Under the pieces are notes generated by a model. The model was given only the letters and a program-made list of their open reading frames with translations. It searched no databases and was not told the DNA's origin. Position numbers and translations under genes: made by a program. A stretch of 27,912 nt of DNA from JBDKTK01 sp039680225 (GTDB lineage: Bacteria; Desulfobacterota; Syntrophia; Syntrophales; UBA4778), in assembly GCA_039680225.1 (NCBI GenBank), contig JBDKTK010000127.1, positions 1-27,912 on the forward strand. Reading direction: 5' to 3'. Positions 1 through 7,277 of this stretch are shown piece by piece (within the stretch, counting starts at the first letter, position 1; every line of letters begins with the position of its first letter).

Positions 1-93
1 ATTGTCTTGCAAGACAGAACATCCTTTGAAGTTATAAAAACTATCCTCATTCTGAATAGGAAGCGGCTGAAGAATCCATTTTTTGTAAAGACA

Positions 94-119
94 GGTCCTT
101 CGCTTCGCTCAGGATGACA
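94..119. repeat. REP-like dispersed repeat at the 3' end of wecB
   Basis: On the minus strand this reads as the familiar dispersed motif TCATCCTGAGCGAAGCGAAG, which is found in many unrelated environmental bacterial genomes. Here it overlaps the end of the wecB-like gene: the last serine codons and the TGA stop (109-111) come from the repeat. The rest of 1-108 shows no gene. It holds a 14-bp perfect palindrome (TGTCTTGCAAGACA, 3-16) with no T-tract, so a terminator is not supported. The repeat identity is recalled from general knowledge and was not searched. Confidence 0.6.
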
Positions 120-1305
120 ATTTTGACTGATGGTTTATATGCGCCGCCTTTTCTCCCAGGACCTTCACGATGCGCTCCGCCGCTTTCCCGTCCCAGAGCC
201 GGGGCGCGGCGCAGTCGAATTTTTTATTCATCTGTCTTTTAAATACACGGATGATGCCCTCCCGGCTTGTGCCCGCCAGCGCGTTTGTGCCTTCCGTCAG
301 CGTCACGGGGCGCTCGGTGTTCTCGCGGACCGTGACGCACGGGACTCCCAGGCAGGTCGTCTCTTCCTGGACGCCCCCGGAGTCCGTCAGCACGATCCGG
401 GAATTGGCCATAAGGCAGACGAAATCCAGGTAGCTGAGCGGTCCGATTGCGTTGACCCGGTCCCGGCGCGCGCCTTGCCCGCCGCCCAGGATGGCGAGCC
501 GGCCTTCCGGCGTTTCCCTGAGCCTGCCGAGCGTCCGCGGGTGCAGCGGTATTACCACCGCGAGGCTGCGGGATATCTCGTCAAGGGCGCCCAGTATCTC
601 CCGGAATTTTTCCGGACTGTCGACATTGGCGGGCCGGTGGAGGGTTGCGAGCGCGAACCCGCCCGGACTCAGCCCCAGCGTGTCGAGGATGGGCGAACTG
701 CCGGCCCGCTCCCTGCAGGCGAGCAGGGTGTCGATCATGGTATTGCCGACGAAGAATATGCCGCCTTCCCCTGTCCCCTCCCGCAGCAGGTTGTCGACGC
801 CGCTCTGCTCCGTCACGAACAGCAGGTCGGAAAGGTGATCGGTCACTATGCGGTTGATCTCCTCCGGCATGTCGCGGTCGAAGGAACGCAGCCCCGCCTC
901 CACGTGGGCGACAAGCGGCCTGCTGCCTGCCGAGCCGGGAAGGCCGTTATAGGAGATCTTCGATGCGGTGAGCGCGCAGGCTACCGTGGAATTGACGTCG
1001 CCGACAAGCACGACGCAATCAGGCTTGTGATTGAGCAGCGCTTCCTCAAAACGCTTCATGGTCTCGGCCGTCTGCACGGCATGGGAGCCCGAGCCCACTC
1101 CCAGGCAAACGTCCGGGTCGGGCAATCCCAGGTCTTCAAAAAAGACTCCCGACATCTTCCTGTCGTAATGCTGTCCCGTGTGGACCAGCACGTGGTCAAT
1201 GCGCTCCCTGTCCGGAGCCGCGCGGTTGTGTTCCCCGACCGCCCGGATGATGGGCGCTATCTTCATGAAATTCGGGCGCGCGCCGACGACGCTGAGGATT
1301 TTCAT
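109..1305 (-). CDS. wecB: UDP-N-acetylglucosamine 2-epimerase family protein (WecB/WbpI type)
   Basis: A non-hydrolysing UDP-GlcNAc 2-epimerase-family enzyme of 398 residues, the usual family length. It would epimerise C2 of a UDP-N-acetyl-hexosamine in the cytoplasm, giving UDP-ManNAc or a 2,3-diamino uronic relative. Visible family motifs are the N-terminal GARPNFMK, HTGQHYD, GDVNST, HVEAGLRSFDRDMPEE, the HRPANVD loop and TDSGGVQEE near the C-terminus. A longer open frame starts upstream at 1371, but the ATG at 1305 is preferred. It overlaps the stop of the upstream gene as ATGA, and the protein then begins exactly at the conserved MKILSVVGARPN. It is the last gene of the EPS operon, and its stop lies in a REP-like repeat. 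With the oxidoreductase and DegT aminotransferase nearby it could be a WbpI/WlbD-type epimerase rather than WecB; the sequence alone does not decide. Confidence 0.93.
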   Translation of the reverse strand: MKILSVVGARPNFMKIAPIIRAVGEHNRAAPDRERIDHVLVHTGQHYDRKMSGVFFEDLGLPDPDVCLGVGSGSHAVQTAETMKRFEEALLNHKPDCVVLVGDVNSTVACALTASKISYNGLPGSAGSRPLVAHVEAGLRSFDRDMPEEINRIVTDHLSDLLFVTEQSGVDNLLREGTGEGGIFFVGNTMIDTLLACRERAGSSPILDTLGLSPGGFALATLHRPANVDSPEKFREILGALDEISRSLAVVIPLHPRTLGRLRETPEGRLAILGGGQGARRDRVNAIGPLSYLDFVCLMANSRIVLTDSGGVQEETTCLGVPCVTVRENTERPVTLTEGTNALAGTSREGIIRVFKRQMNKKFDCAAPRLWDGKAAERIVKVLGEKAAHINHQSKLSS

Positions 1306-2444
1306 AAGGCGGCGCTCTTTCTGTTGAGAATCCGGAAATCGCTCTCCCCGGCCAGGGCATAGAGGAGCCACCCGAAGCAGTAGGGGCGGCTTTCATGGAG
1401 GATCTTCAGGCCGGGACCGCGGGGGTTCACGTCATTCACCGGCAGGCCGGCCAATGATGCCGCCTCTTCGAGCCGCGCCGTGAAATCGCCTTTGTACATG
1501 CATCTCCAGATGGTCCCGACCTGCCTGTCGATCATCGAGGTGCGCAGTTCGTTGTTTTCCGTGAGCCACTCAAGCCCTTTATAGACGGGGGCCGAGAAGT
1601 CCGCGCCTGTTGCGGAGGAGACGGCGGCGAGCGCCATCGGGGCCATCCCGTACTGGTGCACGGAATAAACGGGGTACCTTCCGATCCTCCTGCCCGTGAC
1701 CTGGTCGAAATGCCACCACCATTGCCCCTGAGGGCCCTGCAGGCTGCAGGCAGCGCGGGCGCATTCCAGGGCCGTCTGCAGGGCTTCTTCAACGCCGCAG
1801 GCCCGCCCGTACTTGGCGAGCGCATACATGGGGTAGGCCTGGTCCGCAAAGGTACCGATCCGGCCCGCCAGGAAACCGCCGAACGTGTTCCGGCCCTGAT
1901 GGCCGAATATCCCCCGGCCCCCGTAATTCCGCTTGAGCCTGTTGAAAGCGGATTGGGCCAGGGCCCTGGCCCCCGGGGGCAGTTCCCCCAGGCGATCTGC
2001 CGCATGGGCGAGAGAGGAGAGCAGCCATGCCGTTTCCATTGTGAAGCCGCCCCGGATATCGGGGGCGTCCCCTAACCGCTCAATAAAAAGATTATCGTCC
2101 AGGAGCTTCTGCAGCAGCCCGGGATCGATGAGCGCGCATGCCCACAGCAGCAGGCCCAGGTCTCCGCCGCCCCTGATAGCTTCCCGGCGGGCGGCAATCC
2201 CGGCAAGCAGCGGGCCGTAATCGAGGATCTCGATCCCTTCTTCGGCAAGCCTCTTGAGGCCCAGGATGGTTATCAATGTATAGCGGACGGAAACGTCCTG
2301 CGGCTGGAGGCCTCCCGAGACGAGCGGCGCCCGGGTGCAGAACAGCAGCCGGTCCTGCAGGTACATCCGCGGCAGGACCTGCATGGTGATGTTCAGCATG
2401 TCCCGGCGGAAAACCTCGAACTGGTAATTGGCGCGCATCAGCAT
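1302..2444 (-). CDS. Conserved hypothetical protein, likely alpha/alpha-toroid fold
   Basis: A protein of about 380 residues that I cannot assign to a named family. It is mostly alpha-helical, with regularly spaced helices and aromatic turns, including GQWWWHFD (240-247), YPVYSVHQYGMAPMAL (about 258-273) and GNTFGG/FADQAYPMYAL-type loops. This pattern resembles (alpha/alpha)6 toroids such as prenyltransferase/squalene-cyclase-like or glycan-processing (lyase, unsaturated hydrolase) domains. No signal peptide is visible, so it is probably cytoplasmic. The ATG at 2444 follows AGGA by six bases, and an alternative ATG lies at 2438. It overlaps the end of the DUF354 gene upstream and has an ATGA junction with the epimerase downstream, so it belongs to the polysaccharide pathway. 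The open frame continues upstream to 2798, but that part is the antisense-frame shadow of DUF354. Function is inferred only from context. Confidence 0.8.
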   Translation of the reverse strand: MLMRANYQFEVFRRDMLNITMQVLPRMYLQDRLLFCTRAPLVSGGLQPQDVSVRYTLITILGLKRLAEEGIEILDYGPLLAGIAARREAIRGGGDLGLLLWACALIDPGLLQKLLDDNLFIERLGDAPDIRGGFTMETAWLLSSLAHAADRLGELPPGARALAQSAFNRLKRNYGGRGIFGHQGRNTFGGFLAGRIGTFADQAYPMYALAKYGRACGVEEALQTALECARAACSLQGPQGQWWWHFDQVTGRRIGRYPVYSVHQYGMAPMALAAVSSATGADFSAPVYKGLEWLTENNELRTSMIDRQVGTIWRCMYKGDFTARLEEAASLAGLPVNDVNPRGPGLKILHESRPYCFGWLLYALAGESDFRILNRKSAAL

Positions 2445-3541
2445 AAAAAATCCTGTTGCTGTTTCCCGTTGACGATGGTCCTGATCGTCTCCAGGATCTT
2501 TTTCAGCGCTTCCGTGCCCTGCCGGGAGTCCGCGCTCCTGTCCCTTTTCGCCAGCGCTATTTTTTTGAAATCGGAATTGCCTGTGATCAGGACGAGCCGT
2601 CCGGTTTCGGACAGGTACCTGTCGAGGGCGCCGAGCCTGCCGCGGAAAATGCTGTATACCGGCACGCCCAGGGCGGCCGCCTCGCGGTTTATGGTGCCCC
2701 CGCCGCTGATGACCAGGTCCGAATGCCAGATCAGGTTGAGGCCGTCGACGACATGATCGGGGATCCTCACGGTCCCCCGCGCGCACAGCTCCGGCCACGT
2801 CCGGTTGACAAAATCCTTCTGCCTGTCGTTCCTGGGCAGGACCACCATCACGGCCTTCGCGGGGGCGAGGAAATTTATCACGTCGACGAACAGCTTTTCG
2901 CCGTCCGGGTTATGATAATGGGCTTCGGTCGCCGGCGGGCGGACCGTCACGATGAGGCTCTCGGGGGAAAGCTTCAGTTCTTTCATTATCGCCGGGTCGG
3001 GCCGGAAAGAGGGGACGTACACGTCTTCCTTGATCCCCGGGTAATGGATGATCCGGCCGGCGTCGAAATGCACGCTTCCCGCGGGAATGACTTCAGGCAT
3101 CATGAGCCATGTCGGATTGACAAGTTTTATGGCGTGCTCGTAGTCCATTATCAGCAGCGACGGTATGTTCAGGAACGAGCACACCAGCAGCTGCGAGCGG
3201 GAGCCGTGATTGACGGCCAGGTCGGGTTTCTCCCTGAACGCAACGGGGAGGATCTGCAGGGAGCGGATCAGCAGCCCGGCAAACTTATTGAGGAAGTGCT
3301 TGCCGTAATGGCGGCCTATCCTCAGGTATGCCATGTGGAAAAGGTCGGCCAAGCCGCACACCTGGAAGCAGTCCCGGGCGGTGACAATGATCCGGTAATC
3401 CTTCTGCAGCTCGCCGATGATGGGGTGGAAAAAAGGAACGTGCGGCGAGTTCTCGAGGTCTATCCAGATCGATTTCCTGCCGGCAGCGGCCGGGGCCGCA
3501 TGTGCAATCGGCGTTTCAGCGGACGACTTGTCAAGGGCCAT
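2438..3541 (-). CDS. DUF354 family protein, predicted glycosyltransferase
   Basis: A 367-residue protein matching the DUF354 pattern, a GT-B-like family related in fold to UDP-GlcNAc 2-epimerase and MurG. Seen in the sequence are IWIDLENSPHVPFFHP (25-40), VNHGSRSQLLV, LLIMDYEHA, VRPPATEAHYHN and the late SGGGTINREAAALGVPVYS nucleotide-sugar-binding loop. These proteins usually sit in capsule, EPS or archaeal glycan clusters and probably transfer a sugar in the cytoplasm. The ATG at 3541 is chosen because AAAGGA lies seven to eight bases upstream; another ATG at 3562 would add seven residues. The gene start overlaps the 3' end of a FemAB remnant by about 11 bases. Its stop overlaps the next gene start. 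Confidence 0.9.
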   Translation of the reverse strand: MALDKSSAETPIAHAAPAAAGRKSIWIDLENSPHVPFFHPIIGELQKDYRIIVTARDCFQVCGLADLFHMAYLRIGRHYGKHFLNKFAGLLIRSLQILPVAFREKPDLAVNHGSRSQLLVCSFLNIPSLLIMDYEHAIKLVNPTWLMMPEVIPAGSVHFDAGRIIHYPGIKEDVYVPSFRPDPAIMKELKLSPESLIVTVRPPATEAHYHNPDGEKLFVDVINFLAPAKAVMVVLPRNDRQKDFVNRTWPELCARGTVRIPDHVVDGLNLIWHSDLVISGGGTINREAAALGVPVYSIFRGRLGALDRYLSETGRLVLITGNSDFKKIALAKRDRSADSRQGTEALKKILETIRTIVNGKQQQDFLC

Positions 3542-3929
3542 TTTCAATCCTTTCTGCTCCATGCCGATATCCCGGATGGCCGTAAATGAATTCCCCGAGG
3601 CGCATCAGGACGGGGCCCGGCGCATTGCGGCAGGTCCTTTTTATCAGCCTGCAGGCCGGCGGCATTTCCCGCTGCGTTATCCGGCTGCTGATCAGGGGCG
3701 GATAATAGTAATGCGGCATTTCCGAAACGCCGGTCCCCCGGCGGCCCTTGAACGTCATGAGCGAGCTGTTGCCGGGTGCGGTCCGGCCGAAATCGAAAAT
3801 CGAATACCCTTCGCCGGCGGCCCCTTTCATGGCTTCCCGGAACAGCAGGTGGTTGGGGCTGAAGTGCCGGCAGCCGGTCGTGTGCGTTCGGGAAAATTCC
3901 TCCCGGCGGCTGTCGCCGGCCGCTTCCAT
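3531..3929 (-). pseudogene. 5'-truncated FemAB-family (GNAT) remnant
   Basis: An open frame of about 132 residues whose second part aligns by eye with the C-terminal third of the intact FemAB protein at 4981-6054. GCRHFSPNHLLFREAM matches the other copy's ACQHLRVNDLVMWEAI, then GYSIFDFGRT matches GFHSLCFGRT, and the end GEFIYGHPG matches GHLLYRHMG. It also has the LMTFKGRRG and MPHYYYP elements common in EPS-locus FemAB proteins. The N-terminal acyl-binding domain and most of the catalytic fold are missing. The region before the homology is occupied by the deacetylase gene ending at 3953. The possible ATG at 3929 has no good ribosome-binding site. It is most simply a decaying duplicate left after a deletion. 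A short functional protein is less likely. Confidence 0.72.
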
Positions 3930-3952
3930 GATCTCTGCCCGGGACAAAACAT

Positions 3953-4909
3953 TCAGGTCCTTCCGGCCCAGTGACGGGCCATATCCCGGGGCAGCACGTG
4001 CCAATAGCTGCTCTTGTGCGAGGTCCTGATGTATTCAAGAAAATCCCTGTAGAGGTCCGCCGGATACTCCTCGTTCCCGCACTTCCTGCCGTCAAACTTC
4101 ATGTAGTCCGGATGCGCGTTGATGAGCGCCATGCCGCCGCGCCCGGCTATCCAGTCCAGCTTCCTTTTCCATATCTCGTTGGTCCTGCAGCGCATCAGCA
4201 CAAACAGGGTGAAATCCTGGGGCAGGGTGTAGGGAAGCTCCACGAAAGCCCTGCCGTTGTCCGCCGCCCTGACCACGAAAGGAAAAATGTTCTGCACCCC
4301 GCCCGGGTACGGCTCGAACGGGTCGGTGTCAAATGTCGAGGCGTCGTATTCGACGTCGAGTTTATGGATCCAGTCCAGCACGCAGTGCATGGAGGGCGAG
4401 CGGAACCCGACGCAGTCCCATTCCCGGAGATAGGAGTTTATAACGGCGGCATTGCGTTCGAAGATTTCCCTGGTCTTGTACAGTTTCCCGTCGTGCCGGA
4501 CACCGTGCAGGCCGACTTCGAACCCGTTGTCCTTCAGGTAGTTCCTCAACGCGGGTTCCACCCGGTAGCCCTCCGGCACGAAATTAAAAGATGAGCGGAA
4601 GCCCAGTTCCTTTTCCATTTCCGCAAGGGCCCGGCACTTGGCGTACCCGCCGGCGCTGTCGACGTCGTGCGTAATGACGAACGCGAACTTGTTCCCTCCC
4701 GGCCAGCCGGGCCAGCCCTCGGGGGCCTTTGCGCAATGTTTGTCTATCGGCCAGGTATCGGAGCAGGTGCGCATTTTCAGCCGGGCGATTTGCCTGCGCA
4801 TGGCAATCTGAAGGCCGCGGGGCAGCCAGGGCTTCAATGAGTAATAAAGATTGAGAATGCCCGGCCTGCTTAAATTTCTCATGATTAAATTCATCATCCC
4901 GGAATTCAT
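3953..4909 (-). CDS. Polysaccharide deacetylase family protein
   Basis: A 318-residue NodB-like (carbohydrate esterase 4) protein expected to remove N- or O-acetyl groups from a surface glycan or its precursor. Motif 1 THDVD lies at about 80-84 (catalytic Asp and metal-binding Asp). Motif 2 is present as GLHGVRHDG (133-141; H135 and H139 ligands). GFRSPSM (168-174) is motif 3, and INAHPDYM (263-270) gives the late histidine. There is no clear signal peptide, though residues 1-60 are basic and hydrophobic, so membrane association is possible. The ATG at 4909 was chosen at the start of the plausible protein; its ribosome-binding site is weak, and ATGs at 4897 or 4894 are alternatives. About 70 non-coding bases separate it from the FemAB gene upstream, the largest gap in this part of the operon apart from the truncated gene below it. 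Such deacetylases are a regular partner of FemAB in exosortase-type EPS loci. Confidence 0.88.
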   Translation of the reverse strand: MNSGMMNLIMRNLSRPGILNLYYSLKPWLPRGLQIAMRRQIARLKMRTCSDTWPIDKHCAKAPEGWPGWPGGNKFAFVITHDVDSAGGYAKCRALAEMEKELGFRSSFNFVPEGYRVEPALRNYLKDNGFEVGLHGVRHDGKLYKTREIFERNAAVINSYLREWDCVGFRSPSMHCVLDWIHKLDVEYDASTFDTDPFEPYPGGVQNIFPFVVRAADNGRAFVELPYTLPQDFTLFVLMRCRTNEIWKRKLDWIAGRGGMALINAHPDYMKFDGRKCGNEEYPADLYRDFLEYIRTSHKSSYWHVLPRDMARHWAGRT

Positions 4910-4980
4910 TAAAGCTTCATCACGATTGCATTTGCCCCTGGGAGGTCGAGCCGGGAGGAGGAAACCGGATAAGAGAGAAG

Positions 4981-6054
4981 TCAGCCCATATGTCTGTAAA
5001 GCAAATGTCCGATTATGTTGAGCACTGGCACGGGCATCCTGCCCATGACGGCCCTGGCCAGGCGGGCGCCGTCCCCGCCTGCCGTAAGGAGCTTGTCTTT
5101 TTTCAGATCGATCTCGTGGTACCTGATTATGCTCTCCTGCGTGCCCCAGCCCGATTTGAAACGGCGCAGCCCCTCGTTGTCCATGTCGGTCCTGCCGAAG
5201 CACAGGCTGTGAAATCCGTTGCGGGCGAGCAGGCGGATTGCCTCCCACATCACGAGGTCGTTGACCCTGAGGTGCTGGCAGGCGAGGTCGGAGGCGCCGT
5301 ATTTGTAGACAGCCTTCTTGCCGAAATGGAAGAAAACAGCCCCGGACACTGGCTTGCCGTTATGTAAAGCGAGGACCACAAAGCCTTTCCCGGGACCAAT
5401 TACATTTTTGTGGATGCTTTTGAAAAAGTAAAGGGGCTGGGAGGGCAAGCCGTGCCTTTTCCTCAGAAGCCCGTGCAGCTTGAAGTAGCTCAGGACGGAA
5501 TCCAGGGAATTGCTGATGGAAACAGTCAACCCAGCCCTGAGGGCCTTGCGGATGTTCCGTTTTGTGCTGCCCTGGAACTGCTTGAATATCAGGTCTTCGT
5601 TTTCCAGCAGCTCCAGCGTGTGCCTGTAGTAAGTGGAATAAGACGCCGCGTGCTCCGGGAAATGCCGCCCATCCCTGATTTGCAGGTATTTCCACCCGGC
5701 GTTCCTTCCGTGACCGGCGGCAACCTCGAGTATGTCGCGAAATTCGCCTTCCCTGTCCTCCTGCGGCACTATGGGCGGGCAGTAATCGGAAAAAGGCAGG
5801 GAAACGCCCCTCCTGCCGGTCAGGAAACTGCTGATGTCCATGACCGCAAACAGCCGCGCGTACCCGGCGTCGGATGCAGGCGTCACGAAATAGACGGGTT
5901 TGTACCCGTAGGCATCGCTCAGCGCCCTGGCCCAGCATTGCGAATGGAAAAAAGTGCACTCGGGCGATTTGAGCGCCTTTTCATCCCAGTCCTGGATTTC
6001 CAGGGGGTTGACGATCTGAAGGTTGGTGCTTTCAGAAATGCTGTCCGGTATCAT
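4981..6054 (-). CDS. FemAB-like GNAT protein of an EPS locus
   Basis: A 357-residue protein of the FemAB/lipid II:glycine transferase-like GNAT superfamily, in the subgroup found beside EPS export genes. Visible elements are FHSQCWARAL (about 36-45), FSDYCPPIV, the STKRNIRKALRAGL segment (basic acceptor-binding helix), FVVLALHNGKPVSGAVFFHF (beta strands of the acyl-CoA or aminoacyl fold), and HLRVNDLVMWEAI followed by SLCFGRTD. It probably attaches an amino acid or acyl group to a sugar or peptide acceptor; the substrate is unknown. The ATG directly follows the TGA of the aminotransferase gene (TGAATG, no gap), indicating coupled translation. A truncated second copy lies at 3531-3929. Known FemAB proteins of exosortase loci have the same neighbours (deacetylase, sugar transferase), supporting a role in EPS modification. 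Confidence 0.87.
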   Translation of the reverse strand: MIPDSISESTNLQIVNPLEIQDWDEKALKSPECTFFHSQCWARALSDAYGYKPVYFVTPASDAGYARLFAVMDISSFLTGRRGVSLPFSDYCPPIVPQEDREGEFRDILEVAAGHGRNAGWKYLQIRDGRHFPEHAASYSTYYRHTLELLENEDLIFKQFQGSTKRNIRKALRAGLTVSISNSLDSVLSYFKLHGLLRKRHGLPSQPLYFFKSIHKNVIGPGKGFVVLALHNGKPVSGAVFFHFGKKAVYKYGASDLACQHLRVNDLVMWEAIRLLARNGFHSLCFGRTDMDNEGLRRFKSGWGTQESIIRYHEIDLKKDKLLTAGGDGARLARAVMGRMPVPVLNIIGHLLYRHMG

Positions 6055-7212
6055 TCAGTGCGCCCCTCCGGTGCTTCCGGTCTGCAAAAATTCCAGCAGG
6101 GTTGACGCCGCGTATTGCACCTGCTCCGCGGTCAATTCCGGGTACATCGGGAGTGACAGCACCTCGCGGCAGCGCCGCTCCGCGGCCGGGAAGCTGCCTT
6201 CCCCCAGCCCCAGGTGCGCGTAGGCCCGCTGCAGGTGAATGGGCGCGGGATAATGGACGCCGCAGCCAACCCCCCTCGCGTTCATGAATTTCAGGCACTC
6301 GTCCCTGTCCGGCACCCCGACTGCGTAGATGTGATAGACGTGCCGGGACCAGGGGGCCTCCTCCGGAAGCTTCACCGCTCGGCCGGAAAGGAGGGCGGCG
6401 TACCAGGCGGCCCGCTGCCGGCGGGCTTCGTTCCACCCGGCGAGATACTTGAGCTTCACGTTGAGCACGGCCGCCTGGATCCCGTCAAGGCGGTCGTTCC
6501 AGCCGATCACCTCGTGGCGGTACCTGAGCTTTTGCCCGTGGTCCCTGAAAACCCTGATCCTCGCGTCCAGCTCGCTGTTGCCGGTGACCACCGCGCCCGC
6601 CTCGCCATAGGCGCCGAGGTTCTTCCCGGGATAAAAACTGAAGCAGCCGGCGTCTCCGAGCGAGCCCGCCGGCCGTCCCTTGTACAGGGCCCCGTGCGCC
6701 TGGCAGGCGTCCTCGACGACCTTGAGCCCGTGCTCCTTCGCAAATTCCAGGACCGGGTCCATGTCAGCGGTCTGGCCGTAAAGATGGACGGGGACCACGG
6801 CTTTTGTCCTGGTGGTGAGGGCCTTTTTGAGGTTGTCCGGGTCCATCGTATCCGTTTCCGGGTCGATATCGGCAAAGACGGGCGCCGCCCCGCAGGCGCT
6901 GATCGCTTCGGCTGTCGCAATGAAGCTGTTGGGGACCGTGATGACCTCGTCGCCCGGCCCGATCCCGAGGCCCTCAAGGGCCAGCTTGAGCGCGGAGGTG
7001 CCGCTGCCGACGCCGGCCGCATGCCGCACTGAGCAGAATTGCGCAAATGCCTTTTCGAACTGCGGCACGTGCGGCCCGCCGATGAAGGCGGAGCTCTCGA
7101 TAACGGCGGCGATCGCTTCGTTGACCTCCCGCCTGATGGTCTCGAACTGGGCGCGCAGGTCCACTAATGGAATTATTGTCCTGCCGGTTTCAGGCAGTGT
7201 CTCCGCTTTCAT
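6055..7212 (-). CDS. DegT/DnrJ/EryC1/StrS-family sugar aminotransferase
   Basis: A 385-residue PLP-dependent aminotransferase that would convert a keto-sugar nucleotide into an amino sugar, with glutamate as usual donor. Seen are IPLVDLRAQFE at the N-terminus, GSGTSALKLAL (70-80, PLP phosphate binding), VEDACQAHGA (166-175, the Asp that contacts the pyridine nitrogen) and FSFYPGKNLGAYGEAG (191-206) with the Schiff-base lysine K197. GVHYPAPIHLQRAY near the C-terminus is the usual active-site strand from the partner subunit. It lies downstream of a Gfo/Idh/MocA oxidoreductase, a pairing known from WlbA/WlbC or WbpB/WbpE, where a 3-keto-UDP-sugar is made and aminated. A C3 amination is therefore a reasonable guess. 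The start has only a weak GGAA 13 bases upstream, but the protein begins where the family begins. Confidence 0.93.
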   Translation of the reverse strand: MKAETLPETGRTIIPLVDLRAQFETIRREVNEAIAAVIESSAFIGGPHVPQFEKAFAQFCSVRHAAGVGSGTSALKLALEGLGIGPGDEVITVPNSFIATAEAISACGAAPVFADIDPETDTMDPDNLKKALTTRTKAVVPVHLYGQTADMDPVLEFAKEHGLKVVEDACQAHGALYKGRPAGSLGDAGCFSFYPGKNLGAYGEAGAVVTGNSELDARIRVFRDHGQKLRYRHEVIGWNDRLDGIQAAVLNVKLKYLAGWNEARRQRAAWYAALLSGRAVKLPEEAPWSRHVYHIYAVGVPDRDECLKFMNARGVGCGVHYPAPIHLQRAYAHLGLGEGSFPAAERRCREVLSLPMYPELTAEQVQYAASTLLEFLQTGSTGGAH

Positions 7213-7277
7213 AGGGATATCTGTTCCTGCATTTTTTTCCCCCGTTTGGAAAAGGGGTGATGCTCAGATGGTAAAAT

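Noticed and set aside
1..108. Intrinsic terminator for the EPS operon
   Set aside because: The only palindrome (3-16) has no T-tract on the transcribed strand, and no GC-rich stem with a run of T was seen.
130..1362. Long plus-strand open frame opposite the epimerase (also 2456-3589 and 22843-24129 on the plus strand)
   Set aside because: These are antisense shadows in GC-rich DNA: the proteins have biased composition (Arg, Gly, Pro, Val), match no family, and lie over well-supported minus-strand genes.
7213..7277. Terminator hairpin CCCC/GGGG between oxidoreductase and aminotransferase genes
   Set aside because: On the transcribed strand the short stem is followed by A residues, not T, and both genes belong to the same pathway.
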